DNA of 64,000 nt, from assembly GCA_963575745.1 (NCBI GenBank), contig CAUYUJ010017837.1:90001-154000 (forward strand). Direction: 5' to 3'. Within the stretch, counting starts at the first letter, position 1. Every line of letters starts with the position of its first letter. Below the pieces are notes generated by a model, which saw only the letters and a list, made by a program, of their open reading frames with translations, was not told where the DNA came from and did no database searches. This DNA is from Prorocentrum cordatum (taxonomy: Eukaryota > Sar > Dinophyceae > Prorocentrales > Prorocentraceae). Of this stretch, positions 31,439 through 41,974 are shown piece by piece. The translations under genes were made by a program, and so were the position numbers.

Positions 31439-31575
31439 AGCCCTTTGCGGGAGACAGAGGAGGGCTGGCTGCAGCCGGCGATCTTGCACCAAGCAGAACA
31501 GCTACCGCGCTGCTGCCGCAGCTGCGTCGTCGTCGTCATGCGAGGCTGCAGCCGCTGCCTTGTCCTTGAGCCTGC
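31439..31575 (+). repeat. 137-bp duplicated segment, copy 1
   Basis: AGCCCTTTGCGGGAGACAGA, GAGGGCTGGCTGCAGCCGGC and CGTCGTCGTCGTCATG recur at 31858-31995 with about three quarters identity, 419 bp downstream in the same orientation. Confidence 0.7.
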
Positions 31576-31857
31576 CGGTTGCCTGCCGGGGCTCTACGCT
31601 CGTGTTCCCAATGTCGAACTGATGCCGCGGCTAGCTGCGGCAATTTGATGATGCGGATGGCTCGCCGAGCCCCCAGATCGGCGCGGGCCCCCTCTCCGCC
31701 TATGTCCTTGCCGCTGCCCGGTGCTCCCCTTTCTCCCCCCCGTCGGGGGCTCGAGCTTACTGGGGGCCGAGCTGGCCCTCCCCAGGGCCCGTTCTGGTGC
31801 CCTCCGACCCTTTTGGGGGGCCTCGTCCGTCGCTCATTCGACGCGATTGCGGCGGCG

Positions 31858-31995
31858 AAAGCCTCCTGCGAGAGACGGAAGAGGGCTGGATGCAGCCGGC
31901 AAGTTTATGCCGAGCAAAACAGTTGCCGTGCTGCTGCCTCTGCCGCCTCGTCGTCGTCATGTGAGTCCGCTGGCGCTGCTCTGCCCTGGCTCAAG
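31858..31995 (+). repeat. 137-bp duplicated segment, copy 2
   Basis: AAGCCTCCTGCGAGAGACGG, GAGGGCTGGATGCAGCCGGC and CTCGTCGTCGTCATG align with 31439-31575. Sequence between the copies does not repeat. Confidence 0.7.
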
Positions 31996-34017
31996 GTTTG
32001 TTTTCTCTTTGCGTCGAGCTGCTAGCTCGTTTAGCCGCCAGTCGGCGACGTGAACGCCGAGGTCCCCTTGGACCCCCCTGAAGTCTGATACCCTCCTCTG
32101 CAGGCGCCCGAACCACGCCGGGGCCGCTGGGGCCACCTGCGAGCAGGCCGGGCGGCGCCGCGAACGCCCGGGCCATTTAGAGCCCGTTCAAGCCTGAGGC
32201 TCCCCCGAAAGGAGTCCACCCGGTTGTGGGTCACTTCAGAAACGGGCGGACGCAGTCATCGTCGCCGTCTTCCGCCCGCCACGGGACAAATGATGGGGAC
32301 CGAGAGATGCACGAATAGACGATTCTTCCACATATATTGATGGATTCGGATTCGCTCGCGCCCCAAGACGCCGCAGAGGCATCCGAGAGGTCCTCAGACG
32401 ACGACGGGGCCCCGAAGGCGCGCGAGAAGTCCTGGAGCTTTGACCGCGACAAAGAGTTTTTCACTTCACGCCCTTTTCTCGAGGCGGGGTTCGCCACCCC
32501 TTCTCCGAACGATGACCTTCACCCTCTCGGGGTCATCGGTGTCGCCCGGTGTCGCCCCCCCGCCGCGCCAACCCCTGCTCCTCTCCGACGACCCTCGCAT
32601 CCACCTTGCTCCCAATGCCCCCGGATCCCCTTCGCGTCCATGGACGTAGTTGTTCGACCTGGTGACCTTCGCCCACTTCGCGGCCGTCGCATCAGTTCTC
32701 TCGCTGCCGCAAGCGCATTCCGTAATCATTTTGTTTTTTTCGGGCGACAGCTGGGCCGCTTGTCTTGTCGTGTCCATCTGATTCGTCGTTTTCGTCCCCT
32801 TCCTCATCTTCATCCTTCGCCGCCCTAGCTGCGGATTATTATTTTCTGTGCTTGCTCCGTTGACGCTCATTGCATTTTTCATTGAACGTCGTGATTGCAA
32901 CCCCCTTGTGGTCACCTCTTCCTCCCACCTCGCATGCATGACTTTGGCCCCGTCACACCGATGCACTTTTTCCCAATTAGAGACACGCCTGCGGCTCGTT
33001 CCAGGTCGATGGCCGTGCCCCCCCGTGGTCATCCGCTGCTTTCACCAGTCACCAATTTACCGAGTGGTTGGAAGTGCGTGGGCGCAGGACCAAGATTGAG
33101 GCGCAGCGAAGGGCGCTCAAACTTTGCGCGTCCCAGCTTCATCCCCCCATGCTCTTAATATCTTACTCTCCTGTTCTCTCCGTCCCTTTTCTCCCTTTCT
33201 CTCTCTGCCTGTGCCCCCCTTCCTTTTATAGGGAAGGCTAATATCGCGGCTGGCGCTGCCAACCCCGCGCTCGGGACCTCGCCTGGGACCCCCGTTGGCG
33301 AACCACCCCTGGGACCCCGGGGGGTGGCATTCTGACCCGGGACCCTCCCTCAGGAGGAAAAAAGCACACAGACACAATTGATGGTCGATTCCCCCCACAA
33401 TTTGGGAAAATATGGGAAGTGGGGGGGAAAACAAAAGTCCAGAAAATATGGGGAAAGATGGGGAGTCCTGTTATTTGTGTCTATTAATTTGCGTGTCCCA
33501 GGGCCCCTTCACTCCCTCCTCACCCCCCCCACCCACGCTCGTCGGGACCCCCCCGCGGCAGGGAATGGATCAAAGGGAAGGGTCTTCTGTCGGGGCCTTT
33601 GTGCATGTTTTCTGCAAAACGGCTTGATGTGCTCATGCGATGCCGCAAAAAACATCAGGCCACCCTTCTCTGTCCTGTCCTCATTTCCCCTCTTCTTCGG
33701 GCTTCCCCCTCTTAATCCGCGTTCTTCCCTTGTTTCCGTTCCAGACAGACCTTGACAAATTTCCAAACGATCTAACACGCGACTCGTTCGTAATTGACCA
33801 AGTCCTTGCCAGAACAGCCGGCTGGAATTCGGGAGGTATTTGTATTCGTCAGTCTAGCTAAGCGCCGCGCGTGAAGCGTCCGATACCAGCTTGAGCGCAC
33901 GCTTGTTCGGAATTACGCATCTGCGAAACGCTATACACAATCACATGCTTGCACAGACGCACGCATGTATGACATGATGGGAGATCCTTATGTGTACTTA
34001 TCCCTTCCGTTCGTTCC
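31996..34017. other. Two kilobases of mixed sequence, no gene recognised
   Basis: Includes a CT-rich stretch at about 33160-33235 and G-rich words near 33300. The frame 32337-32828 starts MMDSDSLAPQDAAEASERSS and has an acidic N-terminus, but an antisense frame of 188 codons overlaps it and neither has a known motif, so neither is called. Confidence 0.35.
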
Positions 34018-34063
34018 TCCTTTTACTCCTCCTCCTCCTCCTCCTCATCATCATCATCCCTTC
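34018..34063 (+). repeat. (CCT)n-(CAT)n microsatellite
   Basis: CTCCTCCTCCTCCTCCTCATCATCATC, about 45 bp. Confidence 0.85.
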
Positions 34064-35253
34064 CCACTCAACTTTCCCTTCGTGGTGGCCGCCCAGGTGG
34101 ATCCGTGGCTCGCCCGACGAATTTGAATCGAGGTACCCAGACGCTTCGGAGAGGCCCGGGGGCGCGCTCGGGCTGCTCAAGACAGTAGAGGGGACGGCAT
34201 GGGGTATCGGAGTTGCATCGAATGAGGTTGGGAGTGGGAGAGCGGAGGGATGGCGACGGCAAGTGAGGGACACAAGGTTGGGAGGGGGAGGGGCAGGGAT
34301 GACGAGAAAGGAATACTGAAGGTGAGGGGTTGACAGGGACAGGATAGTTGGGGAAGAGGGAGGGGATACGGGAGGGATGGCAGAAGGGAGTAGAGATGGT
34401 CGTGAGGGGAGGGAGCATCAACAGCCACAGTGGGGACGGCAGGCCATTGCGAATGGATCTGGCCACACAAGGCAGATTCCAAAAGTTGAGGAGCTCCCCG
34501 AGCTCAAGGTGGGAAGGTGTACGGGAGGAGGATGGATGGGGAAAAAATGACATGGGAAGCCAGGTGCGCTCGCACCATGTCTGGCATCGTACCCTTTCCA
34601 CCCATTCATTCTCGCTACTTTGAACGCAGTTCCATTTGCTGAATCGGGTTAAAAATCTGACTGTGATGCCCAGATGGCATTTGCAATGCCTCGGGATTGA
34701 AGCGGGAAAGGAGATCTGAGCACTGAGCGCTTCCTCCCCTGCTCTCCCTCTCCACCTCGCTCGTCTTTCTGTTCCCTGAGCTCCCTCTTGGCCATGGCGA
34801 GGTACCCTGAGACCCGAGCCGACGTTGCGAACACAAATGCGCCATCGCGCAAAAACATCACCGGAGCCCTCGACCCCACCTTTATGTTGCTGTGTTTCGA
34901 CCCGGATCAATGTGTGCTGGTCCAGGGGCCTGATGAAACCAGGCGAAAACGCCCGGCGTTAGACACCTGCAACGCCCGGGTCTCAAGGCACGGGCAATGC
35001 CGCAAGCTGGCGGACGCATCGAGGATGGTGAGCTTAAGGCTTCCCCGCCCTGGGCCCACCCCGCAGCTCCTGCACCGCCCTAAGACACCAGGGCCCCGGC
35101 GGCGAGGCCCTGGTTCGACGTGGGCCTCGTCAGACGCCTGAACGAGGTCGGCTACCCGTACTCCGTCAAGCTTCTAGGCTGGAGGGGGGCGGGCTCCAGG
35201 CCGCCGCTGGGCGCGGGCCGGAAGCGAAGAGGCACCGATGCCCTTACCCGGAG
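34064..35253. other. Stretch without recognised content
   Basis: A 280-codon minus-strand frame (34068-34910) covers most of it but is Pro/Ser/Arg-rich with no motif, and plus-strand GGGAGG-rich sequence explains its openness. No call is made. Confidence 0.35.
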
Positions 35254-35410
35254 GGCACCAACTATACACCAACACCGATCCTGGCCCAGGATCACCCTGG
35301 GCCCAGGATCGGTGTATATGCCTTCTTGCGCAAGGCAGGAGGGCGTATACACCGATCCTGGGCCCAGGGTGATCCTGGGCCAGGATCGGTATTGGTGTAT
35401 AGTTGGTGCC
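35254..35410. repeat. Near-perfect foldback: 69-bp arms, 19-base loop
   Basis: The left arm 35254-35322 and right arm 35342-35410 are reverse complements at 67 of 69 positions, with loop TTCTTGCGCAAGGCAGGAG. Arms begin GGCACCAACTATACACCAA and contain the internal near-palindrome CCGATCCTGGCCCAGGATC. The two mismatches are transitions; read as RNA, one is a G.U wobble in the plus transcript. No open frame is implicated. It may be a foldback transposon, a hairpin-precursor RNA gene or a cruciform site. Confidence 0.95.
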
Positions 35411-35539
35411 TTCCTACTTACCCCTGCTTCGTTTCCGCTATTTCGGTGCCTTATGGAAGGCCCTCGTCGCCACGGCTGAATTCCCTGAGATCTGGGCGCA
35501 GCCATTTTTGTCGCATCGGGCGTGTTCTCTGGCAGAGGA

Positions 35540-35775
35540 CTAGTTCTCCAGACGCCCGGTTCGCCAGAGAGCCGGTTCGCCAGAGGACCGGTTTGCCAGT
35601 TTCCAGTTCGCCTGAGGATTGTCAAGGCCCAGTTCGCCAGAAACCGGTTCGCCAGACCTGGTTCGCCGCACCCGATTCGCCAGACCTGCTTCGCCCCGGC
35701 GCGCCATGTCCAGTTCCCCAGGCCTGGTTCGCCAGGCCCGGCTCCTCAGGCCCAGTTCGCCAGACATGCAGCGGG
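35540..35775 (+). repeat. Degenerate GGTTCGCCAGACC repeats
   Basis: About 15 irregular copies of (G/C)(G/A)TTCGCCAG(A/G) with spacings of 12-22 bp, e.g. GCCGGTTCGCCAGAGGACCG and CCTGGTTCGCCAGGCCCGGC. Confidence 0.8.
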
Positions 35776-35809
35776 ACCAGTTGGGTGCGGCAGTTCGGCC
35801 CTATCCTCC

Positions 35810-38140
35810 TGAAACTTTCCTGAGGACATTTTCTGGAAGATTTTCAGGATTCCAAAATCCTTCCAAGAACCTACCGCAGGAAGGTTCTAGGATTCCAAAA
35901 ACTTTGAGAAAAACCTTCCTGGGGAAGGTTTCTAGGATTCCAAGAACCGTCCAAAGAAAAACCATCCTGAAAAAGGTTAGTGGGATTCCCAAAAACCATC
36001 CGAAAACAAGTTTTCATGAAGATGTTATGGATTCCAGAAATATTCCCCAAAAGCCTCCTTGAGGCAGGTTTCAGGATTCCCAAAACCTTTAAAACAAAAC
36101 CTCTCTGAGGAAGGTTTTCAGGATTCCAGAAACCTTTCAAACAAAAACAAAAAACCTTCCTGAGAAAGATTTTTCGGATTCCAAAAACCTTCAAAAAGCC
36201 TTCGTGGGGGAGACGTCGAGACAGATTTTCGGAGGACCCCCCCCCAAAACCTTTCAAAAAACATTTCTGAGTAAGGTTTTGGGAAGGTTTTTAGGAGCTG
36301 CCCCCCCCCAAACCTTTCAAACAAACCTTCCAGAGGAAGGTTTTAGGGAGGGGTTCAGAAGAATCTTCGAACAAACATTCCAAAACAACCTTCCTGAGGA
36401 AAGTTTTAAGCAAGGTGTTTAGGAGGAGTCCTCCAGAAGCCTTCCAAAAGACATGATTGAGGAAGGTTGTAGGAATGTTTGTTGGAGGAATCCTCCAAAC
36501 GCCCGCCAAAAAAGCTCCCCCCTGGAAGGTTCCAGTAATGTTCTTAGGGGGGTTCGAGAGAATCCATCGCAAACCTTACCCCCCAAAAACATTAAAAGAC
36601 TGCTCGAGGAAGGTTTTAGGAGGGCTTTTATAAGGAATCCTCCACAAACCTTCAAACAAAACCTCCCCGAGGAAGGATTTAGGGCGGTTTCTAGGAGGAA
36701 TCAGCCAAAACCTTCAATTTGTTTTTCCCGGAGGAATGTTTCATGACCATTCTTAGGAGGAGCCCCCCCCAAATACCTTCCCAGCAAAACCTTCATGAGG
36801 AATGTTTCAGGAAGGCTGTCAAGAGGAATCCTCCCCAAACCTTCCAAGACACCTTCCGGACAAAAGGCTTTAAGAAGGCTTTTAGGGATAATCTTTCGAG
36901 CGCCGTTCCAGGAATAATCTTTTGAAGCACAAAACCTTCCCAAGGAAGACTTGGGAATATCTTCTCGAGGAATATTCGCAAAACTTTCCAACGAACCTTC
37001 CTGAGGAAGGTTGATGACGGCTTTCAAGGGGAATTCTTGCATAACGCGTCAAAAGAAAACCTCCCCGAGGGAGGTTTCGGGGGTTTTCAAAGGGGGAACC
37101 CGCGCAAAACCGCGAAAACCAACCTTATCGAGGAAGGCTTTTATGATTTCTGCCGCAGGAATCGTTCAAACACCTTTCTGATAGTCCTCCAACAACCTTC
37201 CGAAACAAACGTTCTGAGCGAGGTTTTAGGAAGGTTTTAAAGAGGAATCCCCCAACTAACCTTGAACAAAACCTTCCCGGGGGGTATTCGGGGCTTTCTA
37301 GGATTCCGAACGCATTCAAAACAACTTTCAGGATTCCAACAACATTTCCAAACAACCTTCCTGGGAACAGCTCTTATGATCCCAAACGCCTTCTCAACGA
37401 TATCTTCCCGAGGAAGGTTTCAGGGTTCCAAAAACTCTCCAAACCTCAGAAGTTTTTTAGGAGGGTACCTTCCAAAACCATCCGAAAACCTTCCCGAGGA
37501 ACGTTCTGGGAAGACTTCGAGGAGGACCCCCCCAAACACCTTCAGACAAAACCTTCCTGAGGAATGCTTTAGACAGTTTTTTTTCTGCGAAGAACCCCCC
37601 GACCACCTTTCGAACAAACCTTTTCCGAGGAAGGTTTCAGGTGGTTTTAGCTGAAATCCTTCGCGCGCTCGGCTAAAACATAAAAAACTTGCCGAGTTGT
37701 TTAAGTTGAGTCTTCCGAGGACCTTCCAACAACAATCCGGAGGGCGGTCTTAGACATACTTGCAGGAAGAAGCTCAAAACAACCTTCCAATACAACTTTC
37801 CTGAGTCAGATTTTAGGAATATGTTTTGGAGGACTATTCCAACAACCTTCCAAAACAACCTTTTTGGGAGGAGGGTCTGAGAGCGGCTTTCAGGCGGAAT
37901 CTTCGAACAACAAATTTCCAACGAACCTTTCTGGGGAAGGTTTTCAGGATTCCAACAGCCTTCCAACTGAGGAGTTTTTTTTTGGGTTCTAAGGACCTCA
38001 AACAAAAACCATCCAGGGGGGAGGTTTTTCACGATTCCAAAAACTCCCCCCCCCGAGAATTAGGGAGATGTTTGAAAAGGAATCTCTCCAGCACCTTCCC
38101 GCAAAACCTTCCCGCGGAAGGTGTCCAGGACGGTTTTTAG
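35810..38140 (+). repeat. Array of diverged hairpin-containing repeats, 2.3 kb
   Basis: About forty units of 45-75 bp built on AACCTTCCTGAGGAAGGTTT, in which AACCTTCC and GGAAGGTT are complementary around TGAG. In the first third the hairpin is followed by CAGGATTCCAAAAACC, later by TTAGGAGGAATCCTCCAAAC. Many units keep both hairpin halves although their spacers have diverged (e.g. 35912-35930, 36097-36115, 36317-36342, 37547-37564). Frames through it are short and random. Confidence 0.85.
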
Positions 38141-38165
38141 AAGGCGCCCCCCAAAAATCCTCCAG

Positions 38166-38335
38166 GAGGAGGAGGAGGAGGAGGAGGAGGAGGAGGAGGA
38201 GAGGAGGAGGGAGGAGGAGAAGGAGGAGGATGAGGAGGAGGAGGAGGAGGAAAGAAGGAGGAGAAGGAGGAGGAGGAGGGAGGAGGAGGAGGAGGAGGAG
38301 GAGGAGGAGGAGGAGGAATGGCTTAGGAAGGCCGG
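38166..38335 (+). repeat. (GAG)n purine tract
   Basis: GAGGAG repeats with AAG interruptions, about 170 bp, following the hairpin array. Confidence 0.9.
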
Positions 38336-38339
38336 GGGG

Positions 38340-38480
38340 CGCGAGGAAGCGCGCGAGGGTGCGCAGGGCCGCGGGTCGCCCACGGGGCAGGGGCAGGGGC
38401 GCGAAGAGAGCCGCGCAGGGGCAGGGGCGCGAGGGGCAGGGGCCTGAAGGGGCAGGGGGCGCGAGGGGCAGGGGGGCGTG
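38340..38480 (+). repeat. GGGGCAGGGGCGCGAG repeats
   Basis: Loose repeats of GGGGCAGGGGCGCGA and GAGGGGCAGGGGGCGCG, about 140 bp, between two purine tracts. Confidence 0.7.
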
Positions 38481-38615
38481 AGGGGCAGGAGGGAGGAGGG
38501 AGGAGGGAGGAGGGAGGAGGGAGGAGGAGGGAGGAGGAGGAGGAGGAGGAGGACGAGGACGAGGACGAGGAGGAGGAGGAGGAGGAGGAGGAGGAGGAGG
38601 AGGAGGAGGAGGAGC
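38481..38615 (+). repeat. (GGGAGGA)n and (GAG)n tract
   Basis: GGGAGGAGGGAGGAGGGAGG runs with several GGG triplets 4 bases apart, then GAGGAGGAC. The plus strand could form G-quadruplexes. That is inference from composition only. Confidence 0.85.
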
Positions 38616-39477
38616 AGGGCAGGGGGCGCGGGTCACCCCACGGGGGGCGCGGAGAGCGTCGCGCGCCGCGCGTCGCGGCCTGGGCCGCCAGCCTGCCCCC
38701 CTGTCCGGGGCAGCGGCGCGCGGGCGCGGAGAGGGCTGCGCGTCGCACCTCCGCGGGGCCCGGGGCGCGGAGGTCGGTGACCCCGGCAGGGCCCGCTCGC
38801 AGCGGGCGGGGGCCACGGGAGCAAGGGCGGGGCGGCGGGGCGCACGTGCTCCTCTGCTGCTCGTCAGGCTGCGCCCGGGCGCCCCGGAGCCGCTCCTCGC
38901 GCTGTTGTCCCCGGGAGGCCTCGCGCAACGAGCACGGCGCACGGCGGTGCGCGGCAGGTCCACGGTTCGCGCGTCCCAGGAGGTGAGGGGAGGGGCTGGG
39001 GGCCCGGAGCGGACCTCGGAGGAGGGCCAGTCGAGGCACTGGCGGCCCTCCCCTGGCGCTTTTCGTTTTCTTGTTGCTGTGGGGGGCTCCCCACAGGCTT
39101 CTCGTCGCAACTGCTGGATCCGCCTCTCTTGTCGCAATCCTCCTCCTCCTCTGCCTCTCTTGTCGTATCCCTCCCCGCGCCCGTCCGCCCTGTGGGGTCC
39201 CTGGCAGGCAGCCTCCGAGAATTTCCGACAATCTCCCCGAGATCGTCCTAGGCCTTCCCGCTCCCCCCCTCCAGGGGCCGCTGGAGGCTTGCACAGAGAA
39301 CCAACAGCACCCAACATCTCGATCCTCGATCCTTCTCCTCCTGCTGGTCACTCGGAGCTCTTGAATCGAGCGGAGTGAGGCGTGTTCGCGGACCACGAGA
39401 GCACCTACGTGGTCAGCTCGCTGGCGTCCGAGGTCGGTCTTTGCTCCGCGGGGTTGGGGGCAGAATGGGGAAGATGC
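38616..39477. other. GC-rich stretch without recognised content
   Basis: No tandem repeat and no motif. Minus-strand frames of 439 and 442 codons cross it but depend on the flanking GAG tracts for their length. Confidence 0.35.
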
Positions 39478-39590
39478 GGAGGAGGAGGAGCAGGAGGAGG
39501 ATGAGGACGAGGAGGAGGAGGAGGAGGAGGAGGAGGAGGAGGAGAAGGAGGAGGCGGAGGAGGAGGATGATGAGGAAGAGGATCCACATA
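39478..39590 (+). repeat. (GAG)n/(GAGGAC)n purine tract
   Basis: About 110 bp of GAGGAG with GAC, GCG and GAT interruptions. Confidence 0.9.
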
Positions 39591-39644
39591 TTCGAGGTGT
39601 GAGGACATTCAATTTCTGAAGGTTTTTCGCCCTCCCCTGGCTTT

Positions 39645-40550
39645 CTGTCAACCAGCCACGACTTCATGTTCGACTTTTACGCGACCATCGACATCGCGCC
39701 TCACATCCTCCGCTTCATCTGCACCCTCTATGCCCAGAACCACTGCACACTCTGTCGGCGGGGCTCGTCTCGGAGTTTTCGATCAGAAGGCAGCCATACG
39801 GCAAGGGTGTCCTCTATCACCAACCCTGTTCGTGGTGGTGGCCGGCCTGCTGCTGCGCGGATTTGCCACCGATTCGCGCAGGCGCACGATGGCGCACGTA
39901 AGCCGACGACCTTGCCATGGTGGTGCTGGACATTCAGTTGGCTACCCCAATGTTGGAGTGTGTCGTAGAGGTGTGCGAGGCGCTGTTAGGACCCTGGCTC
40001 CACCACGGCAGGACCGTAGTGGTGCTACTTCGCTTTGCCGTCGCGGACCACCTCTGGCGACTGCCCGCGCGGGTTGCGCAGACGCCCGCGGATGTTAGCG
40101 TCCAGCACCACGCAGAGTACCTGGGCTTCGTCCTCGGACCGAAGCGCGGCACTCGCACGTGACAGGAGGCGTTGCAGAACTACTCGGACCGAGCGCATGT
40201 TTGGGGCTGGACTGGGTTGGGAGCCTTCAGTGGATGCTTGCGCGATGCCAGTCCGCACCGTTCTTTTGGACGTGCTGGCATCTCTGCGATTTTTGCCTGC
40301 ATTACGTTGGTCTACCCGTCCGCCTCCAACGCCCAGAACATCGCCAAACTCTGGCGGGTGCTAGCGGAGATGCCCATGCCGCTCGTCGCGGTCCTTCTGG
40401 GCAACATCGGGCGAGAAGCTTACAAATGGCGGATGGCCCCCGTTTGGGCGGAGGCAAGCCGCCACAAGCTGGACAAGCAGGCGGCGAGACGCCCCACCGC
40501 CAGCCAACGTGACGAACCCCGCGCGCGCCGGGCGACGGCGATTCTCTAGA
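39645..40550 (+). mobile_element. LINE relic 3 (RT core and post-RT region)
   Basis: A fragment of a LINE in several frames. STSHDFMFDFYA at 39650-39685 corresponds to the end of motif A. LGVFDQKAAIRQGCPLSPTL with FVVVAGLLLRGF (39775-39866) is an excellent motif B (RQGCPLSP). ADDLAMVVLDIQ at 39902 is the YxDD box. HHAEYLGFVLGPKRGTRT (to 40162), WGWTGLGAFSGCLRD and ACITLVYPSASNAQNIAKLW (to about 40350) are the post-RT region. No endonuclease or RNase H was recognised beside it. Confidence 0.7.
39730..40162 (+). pseudogene. Reverse transcriptase core of LINE relic 3
   Basis: The frame from 39730 carries motif B to about 39890. The catalytic box then lies in another frame: GCC GAC GAC CTT at 39902-39913 encodes ADDL, and the codon directly before it is TAA (39899-39901). 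The expected residue there is Tyr or Phe, so a TAC-to-TAA change would put a stop in the catalytic motif itself. The frame stays open to TGA at 40160-40162, after YLGFVLGPKRGTRT. Confidence 0.65.
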
Positions 40551-41960
40551 ATACCGTCGTCAAGAATGCTACAATGAATTTCGTGGTGGAGAGAGCTGCG
40601 CCTTGGCACCTCCAAGCCCCAGTGGCTCTTCGACTTTGCTAAGCGACATTGTTGGGGCATGGCCGCCTCAGAGCCCCCGCCCACAGATGCCCGAGGGGCA
40701 ATCGCGAATGGTGGCACGGCCGCGCTCTGGAGCATAACGGTGGGAAAGACATGTGTTCTCCGTTCTGACATCTTCGGGCGCCGTGCAGTCGCTGTCAAGA
40801 CGACGGTGGCCACGTACGTCAGCACGTGCGGCCCAATCGCTGGGAGGACGAAGTGGCCCCGACAGGATCGTCGGCGTTGATATCAGTTGGAAACCTCGTC
40901 GCGCACGGTGGGTGTCTGCCGACCTGCCCGGCGACAGCAGCCGGCTCGTCGCAATATCACTGCCCGCGACGGTCCAACCCCGACGCCCCCGCGCCCGTCC
41001 ACCGTCCACGAGGGCCTCGTGGTCGGCGCCCCGTGTTCTGTCTGGCAGTTTGTCCAGCGGCGGCCTTACCGCCTTGCTGCTTGCACCTTGGCATGGGGTG
41101 CAGGCTGGCATGGCCGCGGCCTGTTTAATGCCTGCTTCCTGCATCGCACCTGGGGTGCGTGTCCGCACCTGGGGCTGCCGTTCGCACCTCTGGCTAGCTT
41201 GAGTTGTACGTCGGCTGGATTGCCGGCGTCCTATGCGTTGGTGTAGCGTGTTGGCTTCGCTCGTCCGCCGTTCACTTTGTCTCTTTTGGTCGGAGTGTTG
41301 CGACCTTTGAGGTGACGCGTACACTCTCTCTTGGGCCTGGGTGGTTGCTCATCCTCGTGTTGATTTCACCTGCTTTGCTCTTCGCGGCTTCGGCTGCGTT
41401 GGGTCTGCTGTTTCAACATTGGCCTCTGCAGCGCACGTTGGCCATGCTCGCGCTTTCCACCACCCACGGCCTTGCTCGCGCTTGTCCATCACCCATGCGC
41501 GCCGCCGCGTTTCGCGGTTTCTGATCGCGGTCTCCCGCGTTCAGTTGTGTTTGTGGTGTCCCAGGCAAATCCAGCCTTGGCTGCGTGATCGTCTGTGTCG
41601 CGTGACCTCTTGCATTCTGCTGCACGGTCGCTTATGTGGTTCTTGCCCGCTGCAAGGTCGGCGGCGTCGCTTTGTTGCGCAGCTCCCTGCGTGCATGCGC
41701 CGCCGCCAAGCGGTTTGGTCTGACAGACTTACAGTTGTCGTCCGTTGCCTCTTTGAGGCTCCAATTCGCGCCGGGCTGCTGGTTGCGCAGCAAATTTCCT
41801 ACGTCGAGCTTTCGCTTCGCTGGTTTATTGACCGCTGCACTTCGGCTGTGCGGCGCCCTCCTCCGCCGCCGCTCTGCGCGGCCGTGGCTGGCGCGTTCGA
41901 TTCAGTTCGTTCGCGCTTGCCGCCTCCACCTGCCGACCGGGCCCGAGGCCCCCCTGCGCC
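40551..41960. other. Stretch without recognised content
   Basis: Possibly the decayed 3' end of LINE relic 3 to about 41200, but no RNase H or zinc motif is visible. From about 41200 the plus strand becomes T/C-rich (CTTCGCT, GCGTT words) with Cys/Leu/Arg-rich frames of no recognised family. Confidence 0.35.
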
Positions 41961-41974
41961 GCCGATTCAATAAA

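Noticed and set aside
37998-39651. Two minus-strand frames of about 440 codons
   Set aside because: Built from GAG tracts and stop-poor GC-rich DNA; no motif or conserved segment.
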